Made by a program: the position numbers and the translations under genes. Below, piece by piece: positions 1 to 7,390 of a DNA stretch of 64,000 nt. The notes under the pieces were generated by a model, which ran no database searches, had not been told where the DNA came from, and saw only the letters and a program-made list of their open reading frames with translations. The DNA is taken from NCBI RefSeq assembly GCF_902859585.1, contig NZ_CADIJM010000004.1, forward strand, positions 310,001-374,000, read 5' to 3'. How positions within the stretch are numbered: the stretch's first letter is position 1; each line of letters starts with the position of its first letter. This DNA is from Achromobacter animicus (GTDB taxonomy: Bacteria; Pseudomonadota; Gammaproteobacteria; Burkholderiales; Burkholderiaceae_B).

Positions 1-46
1 CGATCGAGATGAAATACCCCCAGAAGCCATTGACGAAATCGCTCAT
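1..46 (-). CDS. ccoP: CcoP, cbb3 oxidase di-haem subunit (5' fragment)
   Basis: Only the first 15 codons lie in the window; the gene runs off the left edge. The visible N-terminus, MSDFVNGFWGYFISI, is the typical start of the membrane-anchored di-haem cytochrome c subunit of cbb3 oxidase. Its ATG overlaps the ccoQ stop as ATGA, so the two are translationally coupled. The identity rests on the N-terminal motif and the ccoNOQP order; the haem motifs are outside the window. Confidence 0.85.
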   Translation of the reverse strand, partial: MSDFVNGFWGYFISI

Positions 47-219
47 GACCGATTCGCTCCATCTTGTTGTGCCTGCCCGAATTCATCGGGCAGTGCGAAC
101 GGCAGCATGGCCGATTCGCGGTTGGCGCCCTGGCGGCCGCGCGAGCAGGCCCACCAGACGATGCCGAAAAAGGTTGCCATCGAGATGGCGGTGACGATTG
201 CGCTCAGGTAGCCGACCAT
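43..219 (-). CDS. ccoQ: CcoQ, cbb3 oxidase small subunit
   Basis: A 58-residue single-span membrane protein. One helix covers about residues 4-24 and is followed by a short basic then acidic cytosolic tail, as usual for CcoQ/FixQ, which stabilises the cbb3 complex. It starts 2 nt after the ccoO stop and overlaps ccoP by 4 nt. The start was chosen because it gives the normal family length and fits the tight operon spacing. Confidence 0.9.
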   Translation of the reverse strand: MVGYLSAIVTAISMATFFGIVWWACSRGRQGANRESAMLPFALPDEFGQAQQDGANRS

Positions 220-221
220 GA

Positions 222-959
222 TCAGCCTCCTGTGGCCGCTTGCGCGGCGGGTTGCACGGCCGATTGGGCGGCAGGTTGCTGAGCCTTCTTGGCCGCTTCC
301 GCCTTGGCCTCTTCGGCCTGCTTGGCAAGCTGCGCCTTGCGCACGCCGACACCCAGGCCTTGCAGATAGGCCACCAGCGCGTCTTCTTCCGTCTTGCCTT
401 CGATTGCCTTGGGCGCGGCGGCGATTTCCTCGTCGGTGTAAGGCACGCCCAGGGCACGCAGGGCACGCATGCGCTGGTCGACGTTCTGGCCGGTGATGAC
501 CGTCTTTTCCAGCCACGGATACGCCGGCATGTTGGATTCCGGCACGACCTTGCGCGGATCACGCAAGTGGATGCGGTGCCAGTCGTCGGAGTAGCGCTCG
601 CCGACGCGCGCCAGGTCCGGACCCGTGCGCTTGGAGCCCCACAGGAACGGGTGATCGAACACCGATTCGGACGCCAGCGAGTACGACCCGTAGCGCTGGA
701 CTTCAGCGGCGAGCACGCGCACCTGCTGCGAGTGGCAGCCCACGCAGCCTTCGCGGATGTAGACGTCGCGGCCCATCAGCCGCAGCGGGCTGTAGGGCTC
801 GACGCCCGCCACGGGCTGGGTGGTGCTGTGCTGGAAGAACAGCGGGATGATTTGCACCAGGCCTGCGAAGGAGACCACCAGGATGCTGGCGATGATCATC
901 CAGCCGATGTTCTTCTCGAGGGTCTGATGAGAAAAGAAGCCGTGATTCTTGTTGGCCAT
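222..959 (-). CDS. ccoO: CcoO, cbb3 oxidase mono-haem cytochrome c subunit
   Basis: A 245-residue inner-membrane cytochrome c that passes electrons to CcoN in the high-affinity cbb3 terminal oxidase. One N-terminal helix (about residues 18-42) anchors a periplasmic haem domain with a single CxxCH at C72-H76. The C-terminal 35 residues are an Ala/Lys/Gln-rich tail beyond the usual core. The ATG at 959 is preferred to an upstream in-frame start because [17 protein letters not shown] is the conserved CcoO N-terminus. It lies 10 nt after the ccoN stop. Confidence 0.95.
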   Translation of the reverse strand: MANKNHGFFSHQTLEKNIGWMIIASILVVSFAGLVQIIPLFFQHSTTQPVAGVEPYSPLRLMGRDVYIREGCVGCHSQQVRVLAAEVQRYGSYSLASESVFDHPFLWGSKRTGPDLARVGERYSDDWHRIHLRDPRKVVPESNMPAYPWLEKTVITGQNVDQRMRALRALGVPYTDEEIAAAPKAIEGKTEEDALVAYLQGLGVGVRKAQLAKQAEEAKAEAAKKAQQPAAQSAVQPAAQAATGG

Positions 960-969
960 GATGTCCTCG

Positions 970-2457
970 TCAAACAGTGGCCGGCACGGCGGTCGCGGGG
1001 ACCGACGGACGGGCGGCATGGGGATCGTCTTGCGGAATGGCGGGATTGACCGCCGTCGCGCCGCTCACCGTCTTCCATACGTTCCAGGCCATGACGAACA
1101 CACCGCACAAGAACAGGGTTCCACCCAGCAAACGGATCAGGTAGTACGGAACGCGCGTCTTCAGTTCTTCGACGAAGCTGTAGACCAGGGTGCCGTCCGG
1201 CGCCGTGTCACGCCACATCAGGCCCTGCTGCACGCCGGCGATCCACATGGCGGCGATGTACAGCACCACGCCGATGGTCGCGATCCAGAAGTGCAGTTCG
1301 ATGGCCTTGACGCTGTACATCTTTTCGCGGCCATAGAGGCGCGGGATCAGGTAGTAGAGCGAGCCGAACGAAATCATGGCGACCCAGCCCAGCGCGCCGG
1401 AGTGCACGTGGCCGATGGTCCAGTCCGTGTAGTGCGACAGCGCGTTCACGGTGCGGATCGACATCATCGAGCCTTCGAACGTGGACATGCCGTAGAACGA
1501 CAGCGCGGTGACCATGAACTTCAGGATCGGGTCGGTGCGCAGCTTGTACCAGGCGCCCTGCAGGGTCATGATGCCGTTGATCATGCCGCCCCAGGAAGGC
1601 GCCAGCAGGATCAGCGAGAAGGTCATGCCCAGCGACTGGGTCCAGTCGGGCAGCGAGGTGTACAGCAGATGGTGCGGGCCCGCCCACATGTACGTGAAGG
1701 CCAGCGCCCAGAAGTGGACGATGGACAGGCGGTACGAGTAGATGGGACGGCCGGCCTGCTTGGGCACGAAGTAATACATCATGCCCAGGAAGCTGGTGGT
1801 CAGGAAGAAGCCCACAGCGTTATGGCCGTACCACCACTGCACCATGGCGTCCTGCACGCCCGCATAGGCGGAGTAGGACTTCCACATCGACACCGGCATT
1901 TCAATGTTGTTGAAAATGTGCAGGATGGCGATGGTGAGGATGTACGAGCCGAAGAACCAGTTGGCCACGTAGATGTGCTTGGACCGGCGCTTGATGATGG
2001 TGCCGAAGAACACGATGGCGTAGGCGACCCAGACCAGCGTGATCAGGATGTCGATGGGCCATTCGAGTTCGGCGTATTCCTTGCTGCTGGTAAAACCCAT
2101 GGGCAAGGTGATGGCGGCTGCGACGATGACGACCTGCCAGCCCCAGAACGTGAAGGCGGCAAGCTTGTCGCAGAAGAGGCGCGCCTGACAGGTGCGCTGG
2201 ACGACGTAATAGGACGTCGCGAAAAGTGCGCTGCCGCCGAAGGCGAAGATCACGGCGTTGGTGTGCAGCGGGCGCAGGCGGCCGTAGCTGAGCCATGCGG
2301 TGTCGAAATTCAATTGAGGCCAAATTAGCTGAGCGGCCAGAAAAACACCGACAGCCATGCCGACAATGCCCCAGACCACGGTCATGATGGCGAACTGCCG
2401 CACGACCTTGTAGTTGAAGGTATCGGACTTGCTTGCGATTGCGGGGCAATCGTTCAT
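970..2457 (-). CDS. ccoN: CcoN, cbb3 oxidase catalytic subunit I
   Basis: A 495-residue polytopic haem-copper oxidase subunit that reduces oxygen to water at low oxygen. Metal-ligand histidines are visible in the expected settings: [15 protein letters not shown] near the N-terminus for the low-spin haem, [11 protein letters not shown] and [12 protein letters not shown] for CuB, and [13 protein letters not shown] near the C-terminus. GTG and ATG are adjacent at the 5' end; the ATG at 2457 is preferred because an AGGGG lies upstream. It is the first gene of ccoNOQP, and an FNR-type box lies about 70 bp upstream. Confidence 0.96.
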   Translation of the reverse strand: MNDCPAIASKSDTFNYKVVRQFAIMTVVWGIVGMAVGVFLAAQLIWPQLNFDTAWLSYGRLRPLHTNAVIFAFGGSALFATSYYVVQRTCQARLFCDKLAAFTFWGWQVVIVAAAITLPMGFTSSKEYAELEWPIDILITLVWVAYAIVFFGTIIKRRSKHIYVANWFFGSYILTIAILHIFNNIEMPVSMWKSYSAYAGVQDAMVQWWYGHNAVGFFLTTSFLGMMYYFVPKQAGRPIYSYRLSIVHFWALAFTYMWAGPHHLLYTSLPDWTQSLGMTFSLILLAPSWGGMINGIMTLQGAWYKLRTDPILKFMVTALSFYGMSTFEGSMMSIRTVNALSHYTDWTIGHVHSGALGWVAMISFGSLYYLIPRLYGREKMYSVKAIELHFWIATIGVVLYIAAMWIAGVQQGLMWRDTAPDGTLVYSFVEELKTRVPYYLIRLLGGTLFLCGVFVMAWNVWKTVSGATAVNPAIPQDDPHAARPSVPATAVPATV

Positions 2458-2523
2458 CACCCATCCCCTAAAGTAACAAGAACTTCCAGGCTTCGATGAT
2501 GGGACTAGTCACTCGAGGAGGCG

Positions 2524-2537
2524 TTGATTTGGATCAA
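2524..2537. promoter_or_regulatory. FNR/Anr-type box upstream of ccoN
   Basis: The sequence is TTGAT-TTGG-ATCAA, a perfect match to the FNR half-site dyad TTGAT-N4-ATCAA. It lies 67 bp before the ccoN start and fits oxygen-limited activation of ccoNOQP, as known for cbb3 operons in related bacteria. Confidence 0.88.
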
Positions 2538-2672
2538 CCGGGTTGCGACGCCTTGGACATCGCTGCATAACCGCAACGCTATTAGGGGTATCGGGCCGTG
2601 AAAAGACCTGGCCGATGCGCTGCGGCGGGGTCCGCAGAGGCGCATCGGCGGCGGTAATTTGCGCCCCGGCGA

Positions 2673-2834
2673 TCAGCGGCGGCCGGCGGGGCCGCTGTCG
2701 TCGTCGCGCAGGATGGCCGTGCCGGCGCTGTCGGTGTCGTCGTACTGACCGTTGAAGACGGCCCACCACAGCGATACGCCGATCGCCAGCACGAAAAGCA
2801 GCGACAGCGGCAGTAGCAGGTAGAGGATGGTCAT
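2673..2834 (-). CDS. ccoS: CcoS, cbb3 oxidase assembly protein
   Basis: A 53-residue protein with one N-terminal membrane helix (about residues 2-24), the WWAVFNGQYDD motif typical of CcoS/FixS, and a short acidic tail. The family is needed to insert cofactors into cbb3 oxidase. Its ATG overlaps the stop of the upstream CcoI-like gene as ATGA, the usual ccoI-ccoS arrangement. A longer upstream frame was rejected because it lies wholly inside the upstream gene. Confidence 0.88.
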   Translation of the reverse strand: MTILYLLLPLSLLFVLAIGVSLWWAVFNGQYDDTDSAGTAILRDDDSGPAGRR

Positions 2835-3808
2835 GGCGCGGCTCCCAGTGCGGCGCCAGCGGCCAGACGGCCCGACCAGTCGCGGCGGCACAGGCGCCAG
2901 GAGTTGTAGGCTACGGCCAGCGACGACACCAGCATGGTGATGGCGGCAAGCCAGGGCGTGACCCAGCCCACCAGGGCCAGCGGCGTCATCAGCAGATGCC
3001 AGACGAGCGAGCCGTAAAGATTCTGCCGCGCCTTGCGCCGGGCTTCGGCAAGCAGCGCGTCAAGCGCGGCCTCGGGCATGTCGGGGTGCGCCGCGAGCGC
3101 GCTGTGCGCGGAAGCCATGGCGGTGGGGACGGCCATGGACATGGCACAGGGACAGCTCATGACCAGCAGCGCCACCATGACGGGAATGCTGTGGGCGGGA
3201 TCGATGTAGGCCCAGCCCGCCGCGGCGGCCAATGCCAGCGCGACCTGCACCATGACGAAACGCGACGCCACGCGGTCGGCGCGTGTGCCGAGCAACAGGC
3301 GCTGGTCTTCGACGCGGGCATGGCGGCGGCCGGCGGAACCCGCGCCGCCGAAGGATTGTCGGGCGCACAGTTCCAGATAACGTGCGGTTAGCAGAAACGC
3401 GACGAACATCGTGACCGAGTCGAAATAGACTTCGCCCCGCCCCGTACACGTGGCGTGGACGCTGGGGATGAAGGCGGCAATGATGCCTAGCGCCACCGGC
3501 ACATCCATGCCGGCGCGGCCCTGCCGCAGATTGGCGCCCGCGTGGCGCCAGATGGGCCATGCCGAATACAGGACGACAGGCACGGTCAGCGCGAAGCTGG
3601 CCCAGTTCATGAGGACGATGGCCCAGTCCAGGGTTTCCAGCGCGTCGGCGGGCATGGATTCATGGCGCAGATAGCCGGGCCAGGCGAACATCATGACCTG
3701 CATCATTGCCAGCCAGGCGAGCGACAGACGCACCAGCGCATGGCGGCGTTGCTGGCGGTCGGCATCGGGCAGGCTGGCCGGGACGGCGAAAATCGATTTG
3801 GCACGCAT
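2831..3808 (-). CDS. Reduced CcoI/FixI-like P-type ATPase, transmembrane part only
   Basis: A 325-residue protein that lines up with the membrane part of a copper P1B-ATPase of the CcoI/FixI type, which supplies copper for cbb3 assembly. All eight helices can be traced: two N-terminal (about 25-45, 62-85), then 100-118, 128-149, 183-202, 206-235 with the ion-binding C219-P-C221, 264-283 and 285-307. The N-terminal metal-binding domain is absent. The actuator domain is replaced by about 34 residues (150-184), and the phosphorylation and nucleotide domains by about 25 residues (237-262). No DKTGT, TGE or HP motif is present, so it cannot be a normal ATPase. The frame is intact and overlaps ccoS by 4 nt. 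An FNR-type box lies upstream. Confidence 0.8.
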   Translation of the reverse strand: MRAKSIFAVPASLPDADRQQRRHALVRLSLAWLAMMQVMMFAWPGYLRHESMPADALETLDWAIVLMNWASFALTVPVVLYSAWPIWRHAGANLRQGRAGMDVPVALGIIAAFIPSVHATCTGRGEVYFDSVTMFVAFLLTARYLELCARQSFGGAGSAGRRHARVEDQRLLLGTRADRVASRFVMVQVALALAAAAGWAYIDPAHSIPVMVALLVMSCPCAMSMAVPTAMASAHSALAAHPDMPEAALDALLAEARRKARQNLYGSLVWHLLMTPLALVGWVTPWLAAITMLVSSLAVAYNSWRLCRRDWSGRLAAGAALGAAP

Positions 3809-4145
3809 GTTGCCGATGGTAGTCAGGCCTGTCCCCGACCGCCTTGATCTGAATCAAGACGCCAAAGACGATTTGCCACTGCCCCGCCGCCCCGCCGCCC
3901 TGCCGCCTCCCCGCCTCGCCTCCCCGCCTCGCCATCATGCCGCCCGCCCATCCTCCGGCACTGATCTATGTGACGGGTGGCGCGCGGACGGGGCAACTGA
4001 TAAAACGGTGCTCTGGCCGCTGCGGTTGTCCATTGCGCTGCCGCAGCCGCCTCCCCTACGCCCGCGGCACGTCCGCAGGTTCCGGCGCTGTCCGGCCGCG
4101 CTCGACCAACATGGGGCCGTGGTGACCATTCACCTGGCTTGCGGT
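3809..4145. other. Divergent intergenic region with a 13-bp tandem duplication
   Basis: The space between the CcoI-like gene (minus) and bioD (plus). Besides the FNR box it holds a C-rich low-complexity stretch in which CCTCCCCGCCTCG occurs twice back to back (3906-3918, 3919-3931), preceded by CCGCC-rich DNA. I find no convincing gene: open frames here have no family features and non-coding composition. Confidence 0.6.
3844..3857. promoter_or_regulatory. FNR/Anr-type box upstream of the CcoI-like gene
   Basis: TTGAT-CTGA-ATCAA, a perfect FNR-type dyad 36 bp before the start of the CcoI-like gene. Its presence argues that this reduced gene is still expressed with the oxidase genes under oxygen limitation. 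Confidence 0.87.
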
Positions 4146-4829
4146 ATGCAGAAGACATCGACGCGGCGCCCCGTCGGGGTTTTTGTAACCGGCACCGATA
4201 CCGGTATCGGCAAGACGCTGGTGTCGGCCATCCTCGCCCGCGCCTGGAACGCCGACTACTGGAAACCCGTGCAGACGGGTGTCGCCGAGGATCCGGGCGA
4301 TACCGACACCGTGGCGCAGCTGGCGCAGTTGCCGCCCCACCGCCTGCATTTACCTGCCTACGTCCTCCAGGCGCCGCTATCGCCATGGGCGGCAGCCACG
4401 CTGGAAGAGACCGTGGTCGATGCCACCAGCATCGTGCCGCCCCCGACACGCGCGCCGCTGATCGTGGAAGGCGCGGGCGGCCTGTATATGCCGATCGACG
4501 ATACGCACATGATGATCGACCTGATCGCGCGCCTGGGCATGCCGGTGGTGTTGGCGGCGCGCAGCGGACTGGGCACCATCAACCACACCTTGCTCAGCCT
4601 CGCGGCGCTGCAGCGGCACGGCATTCCGGTGCTTGGCGTGGTCATGAGCGGACCGCCCTCCGCGGGCAACAAGGAAGCCATCGAACGCTTTGGCGGCGTG
4701 CGGGTGCTGGCCGAGATACCGCCGCTGCCGCGTGTGGACGCTGCCGCGGTCGACGAACTAGCCAAGGGCATTGCGCCGCTGACCGAATGTCTGGCGTCGC
4801 TGTACGGCGCCGAGGCCGAAGCGGACTAG
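4146..4829 (+). CDS. bioD: Dethiobiotin synthetase
   Basis: A 227-residue cytosolic enzyme that makes dethiobiotin from 7,8-diaminopelargonate, CO2 and ATP in biotin synthesis. The P-loop GTDTGIGKT covers residues 16-24, YWKPVQTG follows, and IVEGAGGLYMPI is the family motif near residue 110. A longer upstream frame has no conserved residues, so the ATG at 4146 was chosen. No other bio gene is in the window; the rest of the pathway must be elsewhere. Confidence 0.92.
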   Translation: MQKTSTRRPVGVFVTGTDTGIGKTLVSAILARAWNADYWKPVQTGVAEDPGDTDTVAQLAQLPPHRLHLPAYVLQAPLSPWAAATLEETVVDATSIVPPPTRAPLIVEGAGGLYMPIDDTHMMIDLIARLGMPVVLAARSGLGTINHTLLSLAALQRHGIPVLGVVMSGPPSAGNKEAIERFGGVRVLAEIPPLPRVDAAAVDELAKGIAPLTECLASLYGAEAEAD

Positions 4830-4857
4830 CCGGGCCAGCGGCTTCGTGCGCGGCGCG

Positions 4858-5742
4858 TCACTGCCGCGCCATGTCGATGAACGCCCGCAGCGCCGATGAC
4901 ACACGGCGCTGGCGGGGGTAATACAACATGAATCCGGGGATCGTCGGGCACCAGTCCTCAAGCAGCCGCACCAGCTTGCCGGATGCCAACAGTCCGGCAA
5001 CGTAGTTTTCCGGCACGTAGCCGATGCCGATGCCGTCGGCGGCCGCCCGCACCTCGGCGTGCACGTCGCTCAGGGCCAGACGCCCCGGCACGTCGAACTC
5101 CAGCACCTCGCCGTCCCGCTTGAATACCCACTTGAAGTACCGGCCACTGGGGAAACGATAGCGGACGCATTCGTGCCTCATCAGGTCAGCCGGATGCCGT
5201 GGCGGCTCGCGCTCCCGCAGGTAATCCGGCGAGGCCACCACCACGGAGCGCAGCGCCGGGCCGATGGGAACGGCCACCATGTCCTCGGGCACCGCTTCGA
5301 GCAGACGCACACCTGCGTCGAAGCCGGACTTCACGATGTCGACAAAGCTGTCGTCTTCGCCGATCTCCAGGCGGATGTCCGGGTAGGCGGCCAGGAACTG
5401 AGCCGCCATCGGCATCAGCAGCAGGTACGACGCCGCGCGCGACGTATTGATGCGCAGCGTGCCGGCGGCGGAGCCGCGAAAGTGGTTCATTTCGTCCAGC
5501 GCGTCGTCCAGCCCGTGCAGCACCGGCTGCAAACGCTCGGCCAGGCGCTGGCCCGCGTCGGTCAGTGCCACGCTGCGCGTCGTGCGGTTAAAGAGATTCA
5601 CGCCCAGCCGCTCTTCCAGTTTGCGGATCGCGTAGCTGACCGCCGATGTGGACAGGCTGAGCTCTTCGCCCGCCTTGCGGAAACTGCCCAGGCGGGCCAC
5701 TGCTGAGAACGCGGCAAGATGGGACAGGTTGTCGAGCGGCAT
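4858..5742 (-). CDS. LysR-family transcriptional regulator
   Basis: A 294-residue LysR regulator. The winged helix-turn-helix occupies residues 1-60 (FSAVARLGSFRKAGEEL, then SVSYAIRKLEERLG-type recognition helix), and the effector domain spans about 90-290. It is divergent from the zinc alcohol dehydrogenase, the usual arrangement for a regulator and its target. Its start codon lies inside a 9-bp-arm inverted repeat, which suggests autorepression. The inducer cannot be predicted. Confidence 0.9.
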   Translation of the reverse strand: MPLDNLSHLAAFSAVARLGSFRKAGEELSLSTSAVSYAIRKLEERLGVNLFNRTTRSVALTDAGQRLAERLQPVLHGLDDALDEMNHFRGSAAGTLRINTSRAASYLLLMPMAAQFLAAYPDIRLEIGEDDSFVDIVKSGFDAGVRLLEAVPEDMVAVPIGPALRSVVVASPDYLREREPPRHPADLMRHECVRYRFPSGRYFKWVFKRDGEVLEFDVPGRLALSDVHAEVRAAADGIGIGYVPENYVAGLLASGKLVRLLEDWCPTIPGFMLYYPRQRRVSSALRAFIDMARQ

Positions 5743-5773
5743 GATTATGCAAATTCATTCAATAAATCATGCC
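5738..5773. promoter_or_regulatory. Inverted repeat over the LysR start, candidate operator
   Basis: Arms GGCATGATT (5738-5746) and AATCATGCC (5765-5773) are perfect 9-bp inverted copies with an 18-bp AT-rich spacer. The left arm includes the LysR start codon. The position between divergent genes fits LysR binding and autoregulation. This is inferred from position only. Confidence 0.5.
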
Positions 5774-5848
5774 GAAATTCTAGCTTGAATGGGGTCCTTA
5801 CCCGGAATATTGTGAACGCCTGCTCAACAAATACCCCAAGAGGCCGTC

Positions 5849-6913
5849 ATGATCCAAGCCCAAGGCTACGCCGCCCACAGCGCCGACACCCCGCTCGTCC
5901 CCTTCAGCTTCACGCGCCGTGAACCCGGCGATGACGATGTGCTGATCGACATCCTGTATAGCGGCATCTGCCACTCCGACCTGCACCAGGCGCGCGGCGA
6001 CTGGGGCAATTCCATGTACCCCATGGTGCCCGGCCACGAGATCATCGGCCGCGTCGCGCAAGTGGGCAAGAACGTGTCGAAGTTCAAGGTGGGCGATTAC
6101 GCCGGCGTGGGTTGCATGGTGGACTCGTGCCGCCATTGCAAGGCATGCCAACTGAACCTCGAACAGTACTGCGAGGAAAACGCCACGCTGACCTACAACG
6201 ACAAGGAACGCGGCAGCGACCAGCTGACGTTTGGCGGGTATTCCGATCGCATCGTGGTCCGCGAGCATTTTGTCGTGAAGGTGTCCGACAAGCTCGACCT
6301 GAAGGCCGTCGCGCCGCTGCTGTGCGCCGGCATCACCACCTACTCTCCGCTGCGCCACTGGAAGGTCGGCCCCGGCAAGAAGGTGGGCGTCATCGGTCTG
6401 GGCGGCCTGGGCCACATGGGCGTCAAGTTTGCACACGCGATGGGCGCTCACGTGGTGATGATCACGACGTCTGCCGACAAGGCGCGCGACGCCAAGCGTC
6501 TGGGCGCGGATGAAGTGCTGGTGTCGCGCGATGCCGACGCCATGGCGGCGCACGCCGGCACGTTCGACTTTCTGTTGAACACCGTTCCCGTCAGCCACGA
6601 CGTCAATCCCTACATGGCGCTGCTGGCGCTGGACGGCACCATGGCGCTGGTGGGCGCATTGACGCCGTTGGATCCGATCCCCGGCGCCAACCTCATCATG
6701 GGCCGCAAGTCCCTGGCGGGCTCGGCGATCGGCGGCATGGAAGAGACCCAGGAGATGATGGACTTCTGCGCCGAACACAACATCGTCAGCGATGTCGAAA
6801 TGGTGCCGATCCAGGCCGTCAACGAGGCCTACGAGCGGCTGGTGAAGAACGACGTCAAATATCGCTTCGTGATCGACATGGCTTCGCTGAAGGAAGAACG
6901 CGCCGCCGCGTAG
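5849..6913 (+). CDS. Zinc-dependent NAD(P) alcohol dehydrogenase (YahK/CAD type)
   Basis: A 354-residue medium-chain dehydrogenase/reductase that interconverts alcohols and aldehydes. Catalytic zinc ligands are C41 in GICHSDLH and H63-E64 in GHEIIGRV. The structural zinc is held by C94, C97, C100 and C108. The Rossmann motif GLGGLGHMG lies at about 182-190. This pattern places it with the NADP-linked cinnamyl-alcohol/aldehyde reductase group (YahK-like). The substrate is unknown. It is divergent from the LysR gene and probably controlled by it. Confidence 0.92.
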   Translation: MIQAQGYAAHSADTPLVPFSFTRREPGDDDVLIDILYSGICHSDLHQARGDWGNSMYPMVPGHEIIGRVAQVGKNVSKFKVGDYAGVGCMVDSCRHCKACQLNLEQYCEENATLTYNDKERGSDQLTFGGYSDRIVVREHFVVKVSDKLDLKAVAPLLCAGITTYSPLRHWKVGPGKKVGVIGLGGLGHMGVKFAHAMGAHVVMITTSADKARDAKRLGADEVLVSRDADAMAAHAGTFDFLLNTVPVSHDVNPYMALLALDGTMALVGALTPLDPIPGANLIMGRKSLAGSAIGGMEETQEMMDFCAEHNIVSDVEMVPIQAVNEAYERLVKNDVKYRFVIDMASLKEERAAA

Positions 6914-7390
6914 GTCAACACACACGCAAGGCAAAGCGGGGCCGGGTTCGTTACGGACGCAAACAAAAAAAAGCGGACCCGGATTCACGTCGTCAATCGG
7001 GATGGCGGCCGACCTGCGCGCCGCAGACCTACGCCGCATCGCTTAGAACAAAAGGTTGAGATTTCACTTCAACCGTTCCTCTGGCGTCATCCTTCCTACA
7101 ACCTTCGTTTACATCCATCCGGCTTTTCCGGACGTTGCTGCGGTCGCTCGTGGAATCGTGTGCGGCCGCAGCCGGGGCACGCGCGGCCTCCCGTCACGAC
7201 ATTGACGGCAGACGCGGCGGGCGGATAGATTTTCGCCACTTGCACCGTTCGATTCAGATCGGGCAAATCAAGCAGTCCGACATTCAAGCAGTTCGCTGTG
7301 CGCAGTTCGATTCGCAGGTAGCTGGACCATCGCCCGTACACGGGCATGGGCAGGGATTTGTTTCCCGGGTTCCTTGTTTGGAGAACTGGC
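6914..7390. other. Long leader region before the giant gene pair
   Basis: A 477-bp gap that must hold the promoter of the two giant genes. It contains an A8 tract near 6965, a short inverted repeat GGTTGA/TCAACC at 7054-7074, and GTTCGATTC twice (around 7247 and 7307). The ribosome site GGAGA at 7380-7384 fits the ATG at 7391. It is less GC-rich than the genes around it. I see no RNA gene or further protein gene. Confidence 0.55.

Noticed and set aside
949-2328. A 459-codon plus-strand frame opposite ccoN
   Set aside because: It mirrors the coding frame of a clear ccoN gene and has the Gly/His/Arg/Gln composition of antisense frames, without any family feature.
6929-6984. Terminator after the alcohol dehydrogenase
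   Set aside because: CCGGGTTCG can pair imperfectly with CGGACCCGG, but the loop is over 20 nt and contains the A tract rather than a T tract after the stem.
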